Shown: positions 1 through 6,009, counted from the first letter of the stretch. The stretch is DNA of 6,676 nucleotides from an uncultured Planctomycetaceae bacterium (GCA_903927685.1 CAIYOB010001590.1:1-6676); one strand, 5' to 3'. The notes: generated by a model not told the origin, from the sequence alone. Made by a program: numbers and translations.

Positions 1-81
1 CACTCCCAGGGCGTCGCCGCGAGCACGGCAGACGTACCGGAGGTGGAAACGGCGCCCGTGACGTTGGTCGAGGAGTCGTAG
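1..81 (+). CDS. C-terminal end of an upstream gene, product unknown (partial)
   Basis: Frame 1 is open from the first base and ends at TAG 79-81, giving 26 residues rich in Ala, Val, Thr and Glu and ending in LVEES. I do not recognise the family from so short a tail. The stop is directly followed by the possible TTG start of the next gene, and an AGGAG at 71-75 inside this tail would serve as that gene's ribosome binding site. The two genes are therefore probably co-transcribed and translationally linked. The tail could be a chance open frame, but the tight junction argues for a real gene end. Confidence 0.5.
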   Translation, partial: HSQGVAASTADVPEVETAPVTLVEES

Positions 82-537
82 TTGATCATGAAACGTCACG
101 TCCGCATGCTGCTGACTGTCCTGCGAGCGATCGTTCCACTGCTTCTGCTGGCGGGCGGAATTGTATCGCTGGTGTACGGCGTGACCCGGCATTCGGCCGT
201 CGTTTCGGTGGAGCAGGAAATCGAAGTCGATTTGGCGGGACCGCCAGGGCTGACGCCGCCAGGACTGGACGGACCTCTGCCTCCCGGCCAGTTTCCACCC
301 GATGGCGGCTTCGGTCCGCCGGACGGCGGATTGGTCGACCCTGCGTTGGCCGTCCCGCCACCCTGGCTGGCGCCGCCGCCGGAACTGACCAAGGTCAAGC
401 AGAAAGTCGTCATCAGCGAGCCGACTCCGGAGTTGACCCTGATTCGCGAGGTGACGTTTGGGGGAGTGACGAGACTGAGTTCCGGCGAGCTGTGGCGGAC
501 CTATACCGGGGCACCGCCTTCGCTGTGCCCTACGTGA
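82..537 (+). CDS. Small single-pass membrane protein, Pro/Gly-rich, unknown function
   Basis: This frame encodes 151 aa from TTG 82, or 149 aa from ATG 88. AGGAG at 71-75 lies 6 nt before the TTG and 12 nt before the ATG, so either start is possible. Residues about 10-34 form one hydrophobic transmembrane segment after a basic N-terminus, suggesting an N-in anchor or uncleaved signal. Residues about 52-100 are a Pro/Gly-rich spacer with repeated PP, PDGG and GPP units, probably extended outside the membrane. Residues about 101-151 look more folded (IREVTFGGVTRLSSGEL) and end in CPT. I do not recognise the family. It lies directly upstream of an iron-sulfur membrane protein and could be an anchor or assembly partner for it; that role is inferred only from position. 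The unrelated frames on the other strand look like shadows of the GC-rich Pro/Gly stretch. Confidence 0.7.
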   Translation: MIMKRHVRMLLTVLRAIVPLLLLAGGIVSLVYGVTRHSAVVSVEQEIEVDLAGPPGLTPPGLDGPLPPGQFPPDGGFGPPDGGLVDPALAVPPPWLAPPPELTKVKQKVVISEPTPELTLIREVTFGGVTRLSSGELWRTYTGAPPSLCPT

Positions 538-563
538 GTGAAGTGAGGCCGGTCGTGGCGCCC

Positions 564-1397
564 ATGACCAAAGGCAATTCGATTCCGCTATCAGCCCGGC
601 TCGCGCGCTGGCGAGTCTGGGTTCAGGCGGTGTTCACGCTGGTCTGGCTGGACCCGCTGGCGCTGCGCATGCACACCGTGTGCTCGCCCGTGTTTCACTG
701 CTACTCGTGCCCGCTGGCCCTGTTCGCCTGTCCGATCGGCGTGCTGGCCAACTTCAGCGCGTTGCACCTGATCCCCTACGTCGCGTTGGGCACGCTGGTG
801 GTGGTCGGGGTCCTGCTGGGCAGCTTCATTTGCGGCTGGGTCTGCCCCTTCGGTTTTCTGCAGGACTTGATCGGCAGGCTCCCGACCCGCAAGTTCGAGC
901 TGCCTGGGTGGCTGGGTTACGGACGCTATATCGTGCTCGTGAGCCTGGTCCTGGCGGTTCCCTATTTCTTTGGCGAGGAGCATCCGCTGTTCTTCTGCCG
1001 GGTCTGTCCCGCCGGAGCGTTGGAAGCCGCTTTGCCGTATACGGCCAGCACCGTCGTGGCGGGCAACGTCGTCTGGCCCACCGCGGCCAAGCTGGTTGTT
1101 TTCGGACTGGTCCTGGCAGCCATGTTCTTCACGTGGCGGCCCTGGTGCACGCTGCTCTGCCCGCTGGGGGCGATTTACGGGCTGTGCAACAAGTTCGCGT
1201 TCGTATTCCTGAAATTCCATCCCGAGCGGTGCAACGACTGCGACCTGTGCCGCCGGTTGTGCCGCTATCACGGCCGCTCGGAACGGCTGGGCGACGAGCA
1301 GCGTTGCATCCGCTGTCTGGATTGCACGCGCTGCAGCGCCGTCACGGTGTCGCATGTCTTTCAGCTGGAGCAAACCGAAGAAAGGAGCGTGATATGA
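564..1397 (+). CDS. NapH/NosR-like polytopic membrane protein with 4Fe-4S clusters
   Basis: This is an integral membrane electron-transfer protein of the 4Fe-4S-binding (Fer4_5) NapH/NosR/YccM type. Family members pass electrons from the quinone pool to periplasmic reductases or support cofactor maturation. Numbered from ATG 564 (277 aa), the membrane part carries C40/C46/C49/C56 (the last followed by Pro), C90xxxC94P, C145xxC148P and C195xxxC199P. Hydrophobic helices lie at about 72-90, 120-136 and 173-190. The C-terminus holds two ferredoxin-type motifs: C223xxCxxCxxxC233 and C248xxCxxCxxC257. The second motif lacks the usual trailing Cys-Pro. The frame is open from a GTG at 492, but that would overlap the previous gene. 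GTG 555, 6 nt after GAGG (545-548), or ATG 564 just after that gene's stop are more likely starts. The TGA stop (1395-1397) overlaps the next ATG. The electron acceptor is unknown; the neighbouring secreted protein is a candidate. Confidence 0.9.
   Translation: MTKGNSIPLSARLARWRVWVQAVFTLVWLDPLALRMHTVCSPVFHCYSCPLALFACPIGVLANFSALHLIPYVALGTLVVVGVLLGSFICGWVCPFGFLQDLIGRLPTRKFELPGWLGYGRYIVLVSLVLAVPYFFGEEHPLFFCRVCPAGALEAALPYTASTVVAGNVVWPTAAKLVVFGLVLAAMFFTWRPWCTLLCPLGAIYGLCNKFAFVFLKFHPERCNDCDLCRRLCRYHGRSERLGDEQRCIRCLDCTRCSAVTVSHVFQLEQTEERSVI
1381..1387 (+). promoter_or_regulatory. Ribosome binding site for the secreted-protein gene
   Basis: AAAGGAG lies 6 nt before ATG 1394 and fixes this start. The open frame runs upstream to about 680, but that stretch overlaps the iron-sulfur gene out of frame. 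The ATGA stop/start overlap indicates translational coupling. Confidence 0.85.
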
Positions 1398-3106
1398 AAC
1401 GACGGTTGATCCGTTGGTCAAGCGTCGCGGCGGTCCTGATGACCGTGGCGAGCGCTGCGACCGCGGAGGCAGAGACGTGTGCTCTGCAAATCAAGCGGTT
1501 GGAATCGGCGACCGCCCGCACGACGGGACCGCCGACCGATCAAATGTTCCGGGGTATGTATCCCCAGCGGTTCTTCCGCCAGACCGGGCTGGAGATCGCG
1601 GGTCGCCCCGGGGCCGACGACGAGGCGGAGTTCGCCAAGGTCATTACCAAAGAGCCCGCCAGTTACAACTCGAAGTCCCCGTTTCGCGCGGTTGCCAAGC
1701 TGGGGACGCAGCAGTTCGGCTTCGTGATCGACAGCCGCAAGGCGGAAGAGGCCGCTGCGGAACCAGCCAAGGATGCGGCCAAGCAACCCGCCAAGGAAGC
1801 CGTCGCCAAGCCGGCGCGGCCGGTCCCGGCACTGCCCGCTTACGGCCGGCTGCTGTTCGACGTTAACCACAATGGCGACTTGACGGACGATCCGGTGATC
1901 GAGGCGCAGACGACGCCGGAACGCGGCTTCCCCGCGGGATACCTGAGCTTCTCGTTTCCCCGCGTCGATCTGACCGTCGAGGCCGACGGCACCAAGATCG
2001 ACTTTGCCTTTACCGTTGACGGGTACGGCCACTCGCAGGTGCTGAATGAGAATCAAACGTACCAGTATGTGTCCGTATCGCTGAATGCCGCCGCCTATCG
2101 CGAAGGCGAGATCACACTGGACGGCAAGCAGACGCGGATCGTGGTCACGGACTACAACAGCAACGGGCGCTTTGATGACCTGTGGGCGATCGACGACAGC
2201 ATTTCGCTGTCGGACGGCACGGTCTATCCACGGCAGGGCGACGTCCTGTTCGTGGACCCGCAGGCGGCCCAAGGCGGTCTGTACGGCTACGATCCGACCA
2301 TGAACGACGTCCAGCAGTTCGTGGCCAAGGCCGTGCAGATCGGCGGGCGGTTCTACACGCTGCGGATCACGCCGGCCGGCGACACGCTGACCTTGGAGCC
2401 GTCGCCGCTGGCCGTCGGCCAGGTCAGCAACCCGAACCGCGGCTACCGTGCCCTGGTCTATGGCGACCTGGGGATTCTGAAGGTCAACGGCGACGCGGAA
2501 GGCCGAGCGCCGTTGCCCGTCGGTTCCTGGAAGCTGTTGATGTACACGATCGATCGTACGGGCATCCAGGATCCGGCCCAACCGGCGGCCAAGGAGCCGT
2601 CGCTGCTGCAATCGCTGGCCAACGCCCTGTTGCAGCGTGAGCCAGCCTCCGGCCCCACGATCGTCTCGGCGCGGGCCAAACGCGACTGCCCAGCCATCGA
2701 AGTCAAGCCAGGCGAAACGGCCGAACTGCGGTTCGGCGCGCCGTACCGAGCCGAAGTCACGGCCTCGGGACCGATTCCCCCCGGGGGCACGGTTTCTCTG
2801 GGGCTGGCGCTGGTCGGCGTGGGCGGCGAAGTCTGCAGCAACTTGATGGTTGCCGGTCAACGGCCGGACAAGCCGCAGTTTACGATCACCGATCCCGATG
2901 GCAAAGTTATCCAGCAGGGTAGCTTTGAGTATGGTTGAGGGTTCACCTGCCGGTACTCGTGGCGAGTACCATCCGAACCTGCGAAAGAGTATCGCGTGAA
3001 AGTGCAGATGAAGGCCGGCCCATTCCCGGTCGATGAAACCTACGTGAACGTTCTCAAGCCGACAGGCGGAAAGGGCCCGTCGAATATGTACCGCCCGCTG
3101 CCGTAG
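1394..3106 (+). CDS. Candidate selenoprotein: secreted beta-rich protein with in-frame UGA (Sec515)
   Basis: The frame encodes 514 aa up to TGA 2936-2938, then 55 more in-frame codons to TAG 3104-3106, or 570 aa with UGA read as selenocysteine. The N-terminus (residues 1 to about 26) is a Sec-type signal peptide with a basic start and an Ala-rich cleavage region. Residues about 115-147 are a Lys/Glu/Ala/Pro linker. D156 and D253 each open a DxNxNGxxxDD- or DxNxNGxxDD-type loop that resembles Ca-binding loops. The last ~140 residues look like an Ig-like beta sandwich that a UGA stop would cut before its final strands. The UGA lies in FEYG-U-GFTC, followed by RYSWRVP, so Sec515 and Cys519 form a UxxxC pair; other cysteines are C29, C432 and C481. 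A SECIS-like stem-loop follows the UGA directly. The paralogous fragment at 5837-5971 preserves the post-UGA frame with mostly synonymous changes. Function is unknown; it may act as an exported redox partner of the preceding iron-sulfur protein. The alternative is a nonsense mutation, giving a 514-aa truncated product. Confidence 0.6.
2936..2980 (+). promoter_or_regulatory. SECIS-like stem-loop directly after in-frame UGA
   Basis: After TGA 2936-2938, an inner stem pairs GGTACTC (2952-2958) with GAGTACC (2964-2970), all seven pairs Watson-Crick, around loop GTGGC (2959-2963). An outer stem pairs GGTTC (2940-2944) with GAACC (2975-2979), extendable by a G-U pair (2939/2980). The internal loops are 7 and 4 nt. 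Bacterial SECIS elements sit just downstream of the UGA inside the coding region, with a small apical loop carrying a G in the first two positions at roughly 16-37 nt from the UGA. Here the distance is 20 nt and the loop begins GU. The element would recruit SelB with Sec-tRNA. A chance hairpin in coding DNA is possible, but the fit in position and loop is good. Confidence 0.6.
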
Positions 3107-3144
3107 CGAGACTCACACGAGTCCCGCTGGCGCTGGCCAGACTG

Positions 3145-3173
3145 CCGGGACGGTCCGCCGAGGACCGTCCCGG
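3145..3173 (+). terminator. Strong 12-bp hairpin after the operon (terminator-like, no U-tract)
   Basis: CCGGGACGGTCC (3145-3156) pairs perfectly with GGACCGTCCCGG (3162-3173) around loop GCCGA. It lies 38 nt after the TAG at 3104-3106 and is followed by TGGCATTTCG with only a short T run. It suits a transcription end or mRNA 3' stabiliser for the operon. Its place relative to the TAG, not the TGA, agrees with the gene ending at 3106. A smaller hairpin, GACTC-ACAC-GAGTC (3110-3123), precedes it. The 12-bp hairpin recurs identically at 6010-6038. Confidence 0.6.
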
Positions 3174-3183
3174 TGGCATTTCG

Positions 3184-3308
3184 AAGCACCACGGAGCCGC
3201 CTCGCCGAGTCGCCCGGATGATTCACCAGGTAGGACGGCGTGTTCTTGAACGCAGTGGTGGGCGGTGCGTGCGATTGGCGAGTGGATCTGCCAGAGGAAG
3301 GCGACTGA
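3184..3308. other. Intergenic stretch with no recognisable feature
   Basis: I see no convincing gene, RNA or repeat here. A + strand open frame at 3173-3358 begins inside the terminator-like hairpin and runs antisense to the TolC remnant, so I do not count it. The homology to the second copy of the operon end stops at 3183. Confidence 0.5.
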
Positions 3309-3467
3309 TTAAGACGCTCCCGGAGCCTGGAGTCCGCCGCTCAGCAGCAGGCCCTTGATTTCCACTGCCCGCAGCCGCAGTTCGCGTAGCCGCTCGACAT
3401 CGGTCAGGTTCGTACGCGAGTAGGTCTGCTGGGCCGTCAGCAGCTGCAGGTATCCAAAACCAAAGGC
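3309..3467 (-). pseudogene. 3' remnant of a TolC/CzcC-type outer-membrane efflux protein
   Basis: Read on the - strand, about 53 codons end at TAA (3311-3309). They include FGYLQLLTAQQTYSRTNL followed by a Leu/Arg-rich helix and VEIKGLLLSGGLQ. This pattern, with the LLTAQxT helix then a helix ending in E-I-x-G-L-L-L, is characteristic of the C-terminus of planctomycete TolC-family outer-membrane factors of RND efflux systems. The normal protein is 400 or more residues, so only the extreme C-terminus remains. The upstream side breaks off at about 3456-3467, where a sulfatase end in the opposite orientation begins. There is no start codon or promoter, so it is a dead fragment. Confidence 0.6.
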
Positions 3468-3620
3468 GCGGTGGAACGGTACAATCTGCGGGACGACATC
3501 GGCGAGCGGAACGATCTGGCCAAGGCGAACGCCGCCAAACGCGACGAACTGCTCGACGATCTGCTAGCCTGGCACCAGTCGGTCCATGCCCGGCTTCCCG
3601 ACAGGCCGAATCCGGACTAC
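3468..3620 (+). pseudogene. 3' remnant of a sulfatase (arylsulfatase family)
   Basis: On the + strand, VERYNLRDDIGERNDLAK is followed by a helical Leu/Asp-rich stretch, LLAWHQSVHARLP and NPDY. This is the usual C-terminal sequence of planctomycete and Bacteroidota sulfatases: LYNLxxDxGExxDLA, an amphipathic helix, then a PNPxY end. The metal-binding and formylglycine (CxPSR) parts are absent. The coding similarity begins abruptly next to the TolC remnant and ends exactly where a 102-bp inverted-repeat element begins at 3621, so the native stop is gone. The frame continues open into the repeat and beyond, antisense to the glycosidase, but those codons carry no family signal. Confidence 0.65.
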
Positions 3621-3722
3621 TGCGTTGTCCAGGCTAAATGTTGGGGTGCCTGGGGGCTCGCCACTCGTACCTCGTGGCTCGACCCCAGCCCCCCAACCCC
3701 AGTTCTTAGGTTGGACAACGCA
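3621..3722. repeat. 102-bp palindromic element with 11-bp terminal inverted repeats
   Basis: TGCGTTGTCCA (3621-3631) and TGGACAACGCA (3712-3722) are perfect inverted repeats. The similarity continues inward (CTAA versus TTAG; G-rich TTGGGG on the left, CCCCAACCCC on the right) to a centre with CCAC (3661-3664) and GTGG (3674-3677). The whole element could fold as one long imperfect hairpin. It holds no gene. The form suggests a non-autonomous MITE-like element or a dispersed palindromic repeat; no clear target-site duplication is visible. It replaces the end of the sulfatase remnant. Confidence 0.6.
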
Positions 3723-3761
3723 CTTGGGCCGTGTCCAAGCTTAATTTTGGAGTCGCCCAAG
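3723..3761 (-). terminator. Hairpin directly after the glycosidase stop codon
   Basis: CTTGGGC (3723-3729) pairs with GCCCAAG (3755-3761), and inside it CCAA (3735-3738) pairs with TTGG (3747-3750). The structure touches the TGA of the - strand glycosidase (3764-3762), so it may act as its terminator or 3' stabiliser. There is no clear U-tract. It also abuts the 102-bp element and may belong to the same repeat block. Confidence 0.4.
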
Positions 3762-5315
3762 TCACAAGGCTTCCGAAGTCCGAACTCTTGCGAGTCCGGC
3801 AACACGGGTTCCCGGCTTGTTCGCCGGCACGGCTGCGGTCCGGCGCTGGCCAGCCGGGACCTGGATGGTGACACGGCTGACCGAGACGCCACTGAGGACC
3901 TGGGGGCTTGCCGCCTGCGGCGAGCCGTCGATATGGATGACGGGATGCGTGCCAGGGAAGCATGCCTCCCAGGTGAGGTCCGGACCGACGTTGTTCATGA
4001 CGGTGGTGGACCGGTTGTGGTCGGCGTGCCGCACGAGGAGGTCGTTCGGGCCCATCGGCAGATGGTCCAGCTGCGCCCAGGCCACTTCCGCCGGCAATCG
4101 TCCCAGGGTGCTCAGCACGCGGCCGGGGGCGTCGGGTTCGATGCCCATGATGCGTGTGGCGATGTGGCTGATGACGGTGAACGACACTTCGGGATAGCTC
4201 GACCGGCTGTCCAGGACGTGCTGGAAATACCGCCACCCCCGCTCGTTCTGGTTCCAGGCGTAGAAGACATCGGGCAGATAAGTCCAGGCCTCGATGTTGC
4301 GGCTGGGCCTGGCCTGAAAGCTGGCGTCGATGAAGTCCAGGTAGGCCGTCGCCCGCGGGCCGGGCTCGCACAACCCGGTGTAGGGAATGAACCAACTTGT
4401 CTCGTAGCCGAAGGCGTTCACCGGTCGGTAGCCGGGATGGTCGAAGCCAACCAAGTAGCGGCCCACGGCGGGATCGTACCAGGTGTCGTTGAATACGCGT
4501 TTCAGCCGCTCGGCCTTTCCGGCCCAGACCTGCGCAGCGGAATCGTCGCCGCTGGCCCGCAGGAGATGCGCGTACGCCTCGAACGCCCGGTACTGCGTTC
4601 CCAGGCTGTCGGCGGCCTCGGCGAGGACCGTTCCCGGAATCTCGTTGTAGGTGCACGCGATGCCCCAGCCGTGCGAGGCTGCCCCCTCGGCGATGCCGTT
4701 GCCGTTGCGGTCGTGTGCGGCGATGAACTCCTGGACGGTGCGGGCATAGAATCGCTGCAACAGTGGATCCTGGATCAGTGCGGGATCTGCGGTCCAGCGA
4801 TGCATGCGATAGGCCCCGTGGAGCAGATCGAACATGCCCGCGGTGTTCCTCCAGAAGTTCCCGTCGTCGCGGTAGTCACAAGCCATGGGCGTGCCATCGT
4901 AATTGATCTCCCACAGGCTGAACCAACCCCTGGCCTCGGTCTGGTTCGTAGCAAAGCACCTGAGCATGGCCCGGTTCTCACGGTGCAGGCCCAGCAGGGC
5001 CGCGCCGTCAATCTGGTGGACGAAATCCCGCTGGCAGTATCCACCCCGGTCCTGCAGGGCAGCCTGGTAGCAGCCGCCGTTGTCGGGATGAACCTTGCCG
5101 AGAGCGGTCCTCTTGGCCCAGGCGAACCCCTCGGTCAGATAGGGACTGCTGGAGCTGAGGACGAGAGCTTCGGAAGACGATGAGGCCGCTGCCTCCGTGG
5201 CGACGGGGCCCGAGGACGCGACGCGCAGCGGCTCCGCGCCCGCGCGGTCCGCAGCGAGCGGTGCCGCCAGTGACGCGACCAGCAGGACGGTAAGGAGCGG
5301 GCTGGCGTATTTCAT
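3762..5315 (-). CDS. Secreted six-hairpin glycosidase-like protein
   Basis: The product is 517 aa from ATG 5315-5313, with AAAGGAG (5326-5320) 4 nt upstream. The N-terminus is a signal peptide (residues 1 to about 27) followed by a Ser/Ala-rich linker to about 57. The rest looks like an (alpha/alpha)6 barrel of the six-hairpin glycosidase superfamily, as in the GH63/MGH1 and GH78-like groups. It has an aromatic- and Gly-rich start (GGCYQAAL at about 80-87, YCQRDFVHQIDG at about 93-104), NFWRNTAGMFDLLHGAYR at about 153-170, NEIPG at about 224, and a late helical region with WAQLDHLPMGPNDLL. The exact family and substrate cannot be told from sequence alone; a role in exported polysaccharide breakdown is inferred. 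The last ~12 residues (LARVRTSEAL region) are encoded by repeat-like hairpin DNA, so the original C-terminus may have been replaced. The gene stands alone, convergent with the left operon. Confidence 0.8.
   Translation of the reverse strand: MKYASPLLTVLLVASLAAPLAADRAGAEPLRVASSGPVATEAAASSSSEALVLSSSSPYLTEGFAWAKRTALGKVHPDNGGCYQAALQDRGGYCQRDFVHQIDGAALLGLHRENRAMLRCFATNQTEARGWFSLWEINYDGTPMACDYRDDGNFWRNTAGMFDLLHGAYRMHRWTADPALIQDPLLQRFYARTVQEFIAAHDRNGNGIAEGAASHGWGIACTYNEIPGTVLAEAADSLGTQYRAFEAYAHLLRASGDDSAAQVWAGKAERLKRVFNDTWYDPAVGRYLVGFDHPGYRPVNAFGYETSWFIPYTGLCEPGPRATAYLDFIDASFQARPSRNIEAWTYLPDVFYAWNQNERGWRYFQHVLDSRSSYPEVSFTVISHIATRIMGIEPDAPGRVLSTLGRLPAEVAWAQLDHLPMGPNDLLVRHADHNRSTTVMNNVGPDLTWEACFPGTHPVIHIDGSPQAASPQVLSGVSVSRVTIQVPAGQRRTAAVPANKPGTRVAGLARVRTSEAL
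3780..3799. repeat. Short palindromic motif inside the glycosidase 3' end
   Basis: CCG-A-ACTC-TTGC-GAGT-C-CGG forms a hairpin with one A/C mismatch and a TTGC loop. It lies in the last codons of the glycosidase. With the hairpin at 3723-3761 and the 102-bp element it makes a run of three palindromes in 180 bp, typical of repeats that collect at gene ends. Confidence 0.4.
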
Positions 5316-5554
5316 GATTCTCCTTTCAGCGGCTCGCGGGTGGGGAGGTCGGGAACGGTCTGCCCCTGGGCGCCGTGCGCGGCCTTGAGTCCGTCGTCGG
5401 GCAGGGAACGGACGGAGCGGCCAGCCTGCCATCCTATTCGCTTGGCGGGACCGAGGGAAGCCGACCGAGGGAAGCTCCTCGGCAGGCGCACGTGCAGAGC
5501 TTGCCCAGCAATTGGCGGTCGAAACGGGTGTGCAGCCGCTGAAGTGGTCATTTG
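5316..5554 (-). other. Upstream region of the glycosidase gene with a short tandem repeat
   Basis: I see no convincing gene here on either strand; the open frames have no family signal. Near the gene is its ribosome binding site (AAAGGAG, 5326-5320). A 13-bp unit, GACCGAGGGAAGC, occurs twice (5449-5461 and 5463-5475) with one base between. It could be an operator-like direct repeat for the glycosidase promoter or a chance slippage product. I cannot place a promoter with confidence. Confidence 0.4.
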
Positions 5555-5674
5555 TCAGTTGCCATAGACTTGCTGGAAGGTCTCGAAATGCTGCTCCAGC
5601 CGCCGCCACAGGCCGGAGGACAGCGGATCGCGGGGGCGGTACAGGGGCAAGGGTTCGACACCCGCGGCGTCCAT
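5555..5674 (-). pseudogene. N-terminal fragment of a probable IS91-type transposase
   Basis: From ATG 5674-5672 to TGA 5557-5555, the - strand encodes 39 aa containing LPLYRPRDP, then LWRRLEQHFETFQQVYG. A short Y-R-P-R segment followed by a helix of the form L-W-x-L-x-x-x-x-F-E-x-F-x-x-V-Y resembles the start of planctomycete IS91-family (zinc-binding N-terminal, HUH Y2) transposases, which are normally 350-400 aa. No zinc cysteines, catalytic residues or downstream homology follow, so it would be a dead remnant. There is no good ribosome binding site. The identification rests on recall of a short pattern and is tentative. Confidence 0.35.
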
Positions 5675-5721
5675 GGCAGGAAGGGCACCGGGTCAGGAAT
5701 GGTATACACGCAGGCATTGGA

Positions 5722-5971
5722 GACGACAGCATTTCGCTGTCGGACGGCACGGTCTACCCGCTGCAGGGCGACGTCCTGTTCGTGGACCCGCAGGCAGCCC
5801 AAGGCGGTCTGTACGGCTACGATCCGACCATGAACGTCCGAACCTGCAAAAAAGTATCGCGTGAAAGTGCAGATGAAGGCCGGCCCATTCCCGGTGGACG
5901 AAATCTATGTGAGCGTCCTCAAGCCCACCGGCGGAAAGGGCCCGTCGAATATGTACCGCCCGCTGCCGTAG
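5722..5971 (+). pseudogene. Truncated second copy of the candidate selenoprotein gene
   Basis: Positions 5722-5836 match 2192-2306 at 111 of 115 bases, and 5837-5971 match 2972-3106 at 125 of 135 bases. The 665 bp between (2307-2971) are missing, which shifts the frame and removes the TGA and the SECIS-like stem-loop. The 5' ~800 bp of the gene, with start, signal peptide and first Ca-type loop, are also absent. In the original frames the pieces encode DSISLSDGTVYP to DPTMN and then SEP to MYRPLP plus TAG. It cannot make a working protein. The homology continues past the TAG to 6048, including the 12-bp hairpin. Confidence 0.9.
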
Positions 5972-6009
5972 CGTGGCTAAGGCGAGTCCCGCTGCCGTTG
6001 GCAAAACCG

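Noticed and set aside
680..1393. Upstream extension of the secreted-protein frame to 680
   Set aside because: It overlaps the iron-sulfur gene out of frame. The signal peptide and AAAGGAG fix the start at 1394.
1418..2860. Long - strand open frame of 480 codons opposite the secreted-protein gene
   Set aside because: It is a high-GC shadow of the coding strand, Arg/Gln-rich with no family signal and no ribosome binding site considered convincing.
2936..2938. TGA read as tryptophan by a variant genetic code
   Set aside because: Other genes here end cleanly at TGA (535-537, 1395-1397, 3764-3762, 6059-6057) and Trp is encoded by TGG, so a general reassignment does not fit.
2996..3106. Separate 36-aa gene starting at GTG 2996 instead of an extension of the upstream frame
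   Set aside because: The 19 codons between the TGA and 2996 are in frame and read as a plausible continuation of a beta-sandwich domain. The ribosome binding site (AAAGAG) is weak. It cannot be excluded fully.
3723..3764. A second UGA-plus-hairpin selenocysteine site at the glycosidase stop
   Set aside because: The stem is interrupted and sits in a run of palindromic repeats, and the frame after the TGA shows no family-like sequence.
3471..5183. Long + strand frame of 570 codons running from the sulfatase remnant across the glycosidase
   Set aside because: Only the first ~50 codons look like protein; the rest is antisense to the glycosidase and crosses the 102-bp repeat.
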